Source of the DNA: Norana najaformis
Taxonomy: Eukaryota; Annelida; Clitellata; Crassiclitellata; Hormogastridae
Length of the DNA stretch: 64,000 nucleotides
Direction of reading: 5' to 3'
Assembly: GCA_964023275.1 (NCBI GenBank)
Contig: OZ029914.1
Span: 14,490,341-14,554,340 of the forward strand
The position numbers and the translations under genes were made by a program. Every line of letters starts with the position of its first letter. Positions within the stretch are counted from its first letter, which is position 1. Of this stretch, positions 58,032 to 64,000 are shown piece by piece. The notes below the pieces were generated by a model. The model searched no databases. It had not been told where the DNA came from and saw only the letters and a list, made by a program, of their open reading frames with translations.

Positions 58032-58873
58032 CTAGAACATTTTGTCATCTTCCAGTCGTTGCATTTGCTTCCGTACAACGATTTTGCACATACTTTGTAG
58101 ACTGTTCCTTCTAGAGGAAATGGTCCACATTTTCCGTAAAGCGTCAACAAAGTTCGGTTTGTGCATCCTCTCTGAACGATTCAGGTATTTTGTCTCCACC
58201 TTCAAAAGTGCATATTGCAAAATCTATGTTTCACTCCATCGCTACAATCAGGTGAAGTATATAAAGAAGAAAAGACAAGCCGTCTGTCCTTCTATATTTT
58301 GTTTGTCTCTTTATCTATTTATCCGCCTGTCTATTTTTTGTTAATCTGTCTCTCTGTTTGTTTGCCTCTTAATCTTCTTTGCATCTCTAACGGAATAATG
58401 TGTCGAAATTCTAGCCTTTCATGCGATTTTCAAGAGAGTTGTTCCTATTATTCGATTTTCAGCTTATCGTTTTCTAACTTTTTCAGTTAATTTCCGTTGT
58501 AACGCAGAGATCCACTTTACTGCCATCTTGGCAAGTTGTTGTGATGTTTAATCCAGCGCAGCATCCGTTTCCATGAAAATCAGACACAATACCAACACGC
58601 AAGACCTTTACCCGTGCATAAGTAAAACAGAAGCATATGGTCATAATATTATCCGTCTGATTACATATTATTATCAACCAGAAGTTAACGTCTTTCGCAT
58701 GTAAACTAGATTTCGTTTCACTACATTGCGCAGAACGAGAATGTACACCAAATATCCTAAATTCTTAATTAAATCTCACCTCACTGAAACATCATGCAGA
58801 CGAAATATGTAAGACCTACTGTCAGACCCACAGACTGTTGAGCCTTCGCGGACCAGTGTCTGACCAAAGTGAC
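58032..58873 (-). pseudogene. LU-domain gene 6 (compact pseudogene)
   Basis: Exons B (58873-58820, GHFGQTLVREGSTVCGSD), C (58605-58479) and D (58241-58032) lie within 0.85 kb, much closer than in other units. In C the CWYC start and the later DFHGNGCCAGLNITTTC lie in different frames. In D a TGA (58233-58231) follows ATG GAG, and a frameshift precedes the RGC motif. Clearly dead. Confidence 0.6.
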
Positions 58874-59869
58874 CTGAAGACAATGATGGCTCGCTTTAGT
58901 GTCTGACTATCTGATCAACTGCTTTCATTATTATCTCATATTGCTCTCTCCGGCATTTTCTGCTAAATTCTCCTCGGTTCAGCCGCTGCCTAAGTTAGCC
59001 ATGCGTTGATTTCCGACTAGCCGGCGTCTCTCTGATAAAGATCCCTCAGATTGCTCCACACAGCGCCCATGCATAAATGGACATCTCAGATCCTTACAAC
59101 TACCAGGCTTCGTTTTACTCTTGCTCAACCCCTCCGATTTCTTCGCACCGTGTATACCTCACTGTTTGGATACCTGACCGTTTTGGTCGATATGGTTAGA
59201 GGACCAAGGTGGTCTGACTCTATAGTTGTCTATGAGCAACACGCTTACTAACTTGAACAAGCGTTATTTAACCAGACAGGAATAGACAATTCTCTTTCAT
59301 TACCTTCATATTATTTTAGCAGCTTATATGGTGGCATCGTTGTCGTAATTGATATCGTAGCAACCAAGCAAACAATTTCATCGTCGCCGATGTCATCACC
59401 ATCGTCGTCATCTTCTTCTTTTTCCTTTTCTTCTTCAACTGCGTCACACTAAACGTCATGTAAACACAAGTATCACTAACGACTCTATGACTGACGTTTT
59501 TGTAATAATTGCTAGTACATGATCACAAATTTTCCTAACCATCCGTGGCCAAGACAAGCAACACAAAGCTCGGAACAGATACGATAAGGCGACGTATCAT
59601 TCAGTTTTCAACCTTCTTTCTCGCAGAGTTAGGCAACATCTGCTTAACTCAGGGTTTGCTGCGAAACTACTTCAGTTTGTTACGACAACAAAACGCATAA
59701 ATGGAAATATATATTTCTGTCGTGTTCATAAAATCGGCAAACGCCTGCTATTTATAACGCACTGACATTGAGGTTGGGCATTGTAGAATATTACAATTTG
59801 TAATAACAGCAATCTATCCTACCACAATCAAATGATTAATTTGCAAAATAAATTAGTTATGCATTAAGT

Positions 59870-60170
59870 CCGAACTGTGTTGGGTTCTCGAGCCTTCTCG
59901 GTAGACGGTCCAAAGCTACCCGTTTCAGTTTATTGCGTCAATTCTTGGATGTTTTAAGATCTAAACTAAAGACGCATCTCTTTCGACTTACTTACCCACC
60001 GTAGCCTGGCGTTTGGTTTCTCTGACCTATCTCAATTCGACCCGGCTTCTCCAACGGATTATTATTTTGGATTGCAATTTTGACTTGAGGCGACCATCGA
60101 CTTATGCCTTGGGCATTATGATAAAGGCGCTATAGTAGTCTTTAGACTAGATTAGATTAGATTTATTAGT
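59870..60170 (+). mobile_element. LINE 3' end with GATTAGATT tail
   Basis: Same family end as at 40880, with the GGCGCTATAGTAGTCTTTAG core. It marks the left end of unit 4. Confidence 0.6.
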
Positions 60171-61182
60171 ATAGACCTGCTTACGCCTGCGCCATTAAAC
60201 TTTGGTGGCTGAAAGTGTGAAGGCTTTACAGCGATAGAGAACTGTGGAATGAGGACCTAACTATTAATCCGGGACAATTTAAATCAGTTACTAGCCCAGA
60301 TGAATCAAGGATCAGAATTATAGTTATTTATTTGTAAAGCATACTTTCAGCAGACCAAAATCTAGATGCATTAAGCATTTTTTATTCATTTATATTAAAA
60401 GTGAAAGTCCAAAAGGCCAAACACAACTTCCGGTAGAGAAGACAAACGACGCTTCTTTCAACTCGCATGACTCGAGGCGGCTACCCCTGTTAGGAGCTGG
60501 GACATTTTTCCATCTTCCAGTCGTTGCAGTTGGTTCCGTTGCACCATTTCAAACATGCGTGGTACTCTGTTCCATTGATAACACTTGGTCCACATTTTTC
60601 GTAGCGATTTATGACAGATTGGTTTGTGCATCCTCTCCCAACGTAGAAAGGTATTTTGTCAGTATCTTAAAAAGCGCATATTGTAAATTCTAAGATTAGC
60701 TCGATCACGCGATCAAGGGAAATAAGCCTATATAAAGTAAGAGAAGAAAAACAATCTGTCTATCTGTCAGTCTGTGTGATGCCTGTTTCCGTCAATGTTT
60801 TATATGTCTGTCTAGTTTTTGTTCGTCTGTCTGTCTCTTTGTTTCTTTTTGTCTTTCTGTATGTTTATTCTTTGTCGGTCGGTCCGTGTGTTTGTGTCTT
60901 TGTACTTGTGTCTGTCTGTTTTCAGATTGTCTCTATGTTTATCTGTCTATATTTTTTGTCTGTCTGTCAGAGCTACAAAATTTCAGGCAGAATAATTAGG
61001 TAAATGCAATATAAACTTGATGTATTTCCAAGTCCTTAGCTCAATGGTGCTATGCTCTGAATAACGGTGATATTCAAACAGAATGTTCAATTTCCTAGTA
61101 GTCGAACTGCTTTCGCAAAGCAAAACTTGTCTGGCCGGCGCTTGCAGAGTAGTCGAGAACTACAAACGTTCCGTGCTAGGCG

Positions 61183-61368
61183 ATGTTCGGAGCTTTCTAT
61201 CGTCTAAGACTGCCTTTCATTTTGGATGGGTTTCTTGACGTCTTCACTCTAAACCATTTGAACGATGTCAAGCCTCAGAATGAACTACCGTTTTCAACTG
61301 AAAATTACAGATTTGTTGAGGCAGTAGGATGCCAAGGGTTTCGAAGTGGCATTGTCTGTTCACCATGA
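61183..61368 (+). other. Conserved 60-codon open block, unit 4
   Basis: MFGAFYRLRLPFILDGF ... STENYRFVEAVG ... CSP stop. Matches 42220-42405. Confidence 0.25.
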
Positions 61369-61674
61369 AGTCTACTCAATCGGCGGCCGTTCAGCCGTCT
61401 ACTGGCAAATGTTCCAGCCTGTAATACGATCCTTGAGGCTCAAGTGATTTCGAATGGATTTGCTATTCGGTGAGCGCATCATATGTTGCAAACACATCAT
61501 TGAGCTCTCACTTCTCAACCGCCAGTAGTACAAATCAGAAGCTGCAAACCTGTCATCAGTAAATCATGAGTTGCAATCCGTCCATTGTGCTGTTAAGTAT
61601 CCAAATCCAAACACCATCCACCGTAGGCATTCGTCTGACTGCCTCCCTGTCCGACTCTCTGATTTTGACTTGGA

Positions 61675-61810
61675 ACCGATTCTGACCCTTTCTGTCTATC
61701 GATTTTGTTTTTATTAAGCGCCTGTGCATTAGTTGGTTCCCGCGACGTAGCTTTCGTTGGAGACTGTAGAAATGTCGAGTTTACTATTACGATTGCGTTT
61801 AAGATACAAC
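61675..61810 (+). mobile_element. Short core-tail element, unit 4
   Basis: Equivalent of 27470-27605, with the core changed to GGAGACTGTAGAAATGTCGAG. Confidence 0.5.
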
Positions 61811-63450
61811 GCGTGTCGGTGTGAGTTTACGAAAGGAGACTTTGACTGCTTATCGAACATCATTCGGCTGCACAGAACTTCTCTTATTGACACGTTACAA
61901 CACCTCGACTGGAACCACTTGGAAAGTATCGATGAAGCGCTATATAACTGTTCAGATGAATAAATTATCCACTAGCAGAGCAAAGAGCCCTTATGTGTTC
62001 GAAATTCTAGCCTTCCATGCGAGTTACAAGAGAGTTGTCCCTATTCTTTGATTTTCATTTGAACATTTTCTAACTTTTTTTGTAGAGTTGCACATAAGCG
62101 CAGAATTTATAGGGCTCTGGGCAAGGATAAGTAAAATTTCCTCGATCGCAGCATGCCTTTCCATGATGACCAGTCTCGCAATACCAACACGTAAGATTTG
62201 TATCTGTGCATAAATAAAACAGAAACTCATGTTCATTATATTATCAGATTGAACTTTAGACTTTTCTTTTATTACACTGTGGTCTGAATACTTTTTATTG
62301 TCAACAAGAAGCTTATGTCTTTCACCTGCGAATAAGATTTCACCGCTACAATTCGCAGAACAAGAATATACGACTAGCATCCAGATCCTCAATGAACGTT
62401 TAACCAATTCTACCTAGGCGGCTGCTTCAATTCTTAATTAAATGTCATTCCACCCAAACAAAATGCAAATGCAATACGTAAGACTTACTGTCAGACTGAC
62501 GCCGGACTGTGTAGCCCCCGCCGACCAGTGCCGGACCAAAGTGACCTAAAGACAATAATGACTATTTACTGTCTGCATGAGTGATCAACTGCATTCATTA
62601 TTAGTTGTTAGTGCTCTCTACAGCATTTGTATACTAAATTCTTCTCAGTTCAGCTGCCTATTAAGTAAGCCATGTTAGGCCCATGTCTTTTGGATAATGA
62701 TCCCACAGATAGTCCCACACCGCACCCATGCATAACTGGACACCGAAAATCCTTAAAACTACCAGCCTTCGCTGTACTCTTGCTCAGCACCTCGCTGTTT
62801 AGGTCCCTGAACTCTTTGGCTTATATGGCTATCAGACTGAGGTAATCTGCCTCTGTAGTTGGCTGCAAGCAATACGCTAGCTAGCTTTAGTAAGCGTTGA
62901 TTAACCTGACATGAATAAACTATTCTCTTTTAAACCTTAGTCTTATTTTAACAGCTTAAATTGTGACGTCGTTGTCGTAATTCCTATCGTTGCAACCATG
63001 CAAACATTATCATCACCATCATTACGTCGTTGTTGTCATCATCTGCTTCAATTCTTAATAAAGTCTCATCCCACCCAAGTAAAATGAAGGTGCAATATGT
63101 ACTACTAGACTGAACGACTGTGGAGCCATCACAGACTAGCGTCTAACCAAAGGGACATGAAGACAGTGATGACTAACATCGTGGTGTCTGCATGGCGGAT
63201 CAACTGCTTTTATTATTTTTATTTGTAAATGCTCTTTGTAACGCTTGTGCCTATATTTTTCATCAGTTTGGTGTCTAGCTAAGTTAGCTAAGAGAGTTGC
63301 TTTCCAATTGGCGTTCGTCTTTCAGGTGAAGATTCCAAAATGGTCCCCCAAACCAAGCCCATAGATAACTGACCACCAAAAATTCTAGACTCTTTCCCTT
63401 ACAACATCCAGGCTTGAGCTTGACTGTCCTGTTGCTGAGCTACTCCGCTT

Positions 63451-63465
63451 CCCCCCCCCCCCCCC
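63451..63465 (+). repeat. Poly(C) run, 15 bases
   Basis: Fifteen consecutive C. The sister site at about 55011 reads CCCGACCCCG, so this is a local slippage or assembly-prone site. Confidence 0.9.
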
Positions 63466-63679
63466 GTATACCACGCTATTTAGGCCCTAAACCATTTATG
63501 GCTAATATATCTACCAGACCGGTGGAGATCTGCCTGTTGTTTTACAGAAGCAAAACGCTTGCTAACTTGAGCAAGCGTTAATTAACCTGACATGAATAAA
63601 CTATTCTCTTTCAATACCTTAGTCTTAATTTACCAGCTTATATGGGGACATCGTTTTCGTAATTGCCATCGTAACAATC

Positions 63680-63892
63680 ATGAAACATTATCATCACCAT
63701 CGTTACGTCATCGTTGTCATCACCATGATTATCACCATCATTCTCATCATCGTCGTCGTCGTCGACGTCGTCTTCATGCACTCTTTCCTTTTCTTCTTCT
63801 TCAACAAAATCATTATATTAAATCCATGCATCACCATGGTCTGCATGACTGTCATTTTCGTAATCATTAGAAATTTCGCTAACCTGCCGTGA
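63680..63892 (+). repeat. (ATC/GTC)n low-complexity block with open plus frame, unit 4
   Basis: Open for 70 codons, MKHYHHHRYVIVVITM then Ile/Val-rich. Fourth open copy of this block. Confidence 0.4.
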
Positions 63893-64000
63893 CCAAGACA
63901 AGCAACACACAGCTCGGAACAGATGCGGGTATGCGACGTGTCATTCTGTTTCCAACCTTACTTCCTGTGGAATTAAGCAACGCAATTATTGCAGCAACAC

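Larger units (their letters stand above)
60490..62545 (-). pseudogene. LU-domain gene 7 (exon D broken)
   Basis: Exon B (62545-62489, GHFGPALVGGGYTVRRQSD) and exon C (62203-62075, NLTCWYCETGHHGKACC, then a different finger: YPC, KFCAYVQ) are open. Exon D (60707-60490) has a TAA at 60669-60667 where the others have GAA, and its acceptor lost the A of AG. The rest of D is well kept (GRGCTNQS, YEKCGPS, HACLKWCNGTNCNDW), so loss is recent. Confidence 0.6.

Overview
This window is eukaryotic genomic DNA. It has split genes with GT-AG introns, AT-rich intergenic DNA, many truncated non-LTR retrotransposons and several microsatellites. Frequent AGGCCTA-type motifs, CR1/L2-like LINE ends, LU (Ly6/uPAR) domains and immunoglobulin receptors suggest an invertebrate deuterostome, perhaps an echinoderm. 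That assignment is an inference. All gene models were read by eye from frames, splice sites and domain signatures.

Left part (1-21 kb): three immunoglobulin-superfamily genes surround one chromatin-type gene. Gene A (minus, 414-3267, runs off the left edge) and gene B (plus, 5281-10224, complete) are head to head. Gene C (plus, 18248-20251) is the third. All their exon junctions are phase 1. Gene B reads as signal peptide, V-set Ig, second Ig plus stalk, transmembrane helix, and a 227-residue cytoplasmic tail with 14 tyrosines, including an ITAM-like pair and a duplicated ITIM-like S-x-Y-x-x-I. Gene C has an in-frame TGA in its Ig exon. Between B and C, at 13.6-16.4 kb, lie three exons that match the N-terminus of JARID2. 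They run into a 1.1-kb sequence that recurs almost identically at 35.9-37.0 kb.

Middle (21-25.6 kb): gene-poor DNA with a degenerate AAGGT-type repeat, a tRNA-like element and short repeats.

Right part (25.8-64 kb): a nested array of segmental duplications, with an offset of about 15.1 kb between the first two units and further partial units to the right edge. Each unit carries, on the minus strand, a small LU-domain gene built from three recognisable exons: B, a 54-60 nt mini-exon beginning GHFGP; C, the first half of the LU domain, LTCWYC; and D, the second half, ending GCN-xxx-CN then stop. Seven C exons and seven D exons are present. One gene (26394-28353) is intact in all three recognisable exons. 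The others carry stops, frameshifts, lost splice sites or missing exons. No signal-peptide exon was found for these genes. Two units also carry a second minus-strand gene, called kappa here. It has two exons and encodes a predicted secreted protein of about 137 residues. It is intact at 49771-50594 and broken at 34651-35451. LINE fragments of at least two families, short elements with a shared 3' core, and conserved low-complexity blocks fill the rest.

The main points of interest are the Ig-receptor cluster with tyrosine motifs, the birth-and-death LU-gene array, and the kappa gene, which I do not recognise.
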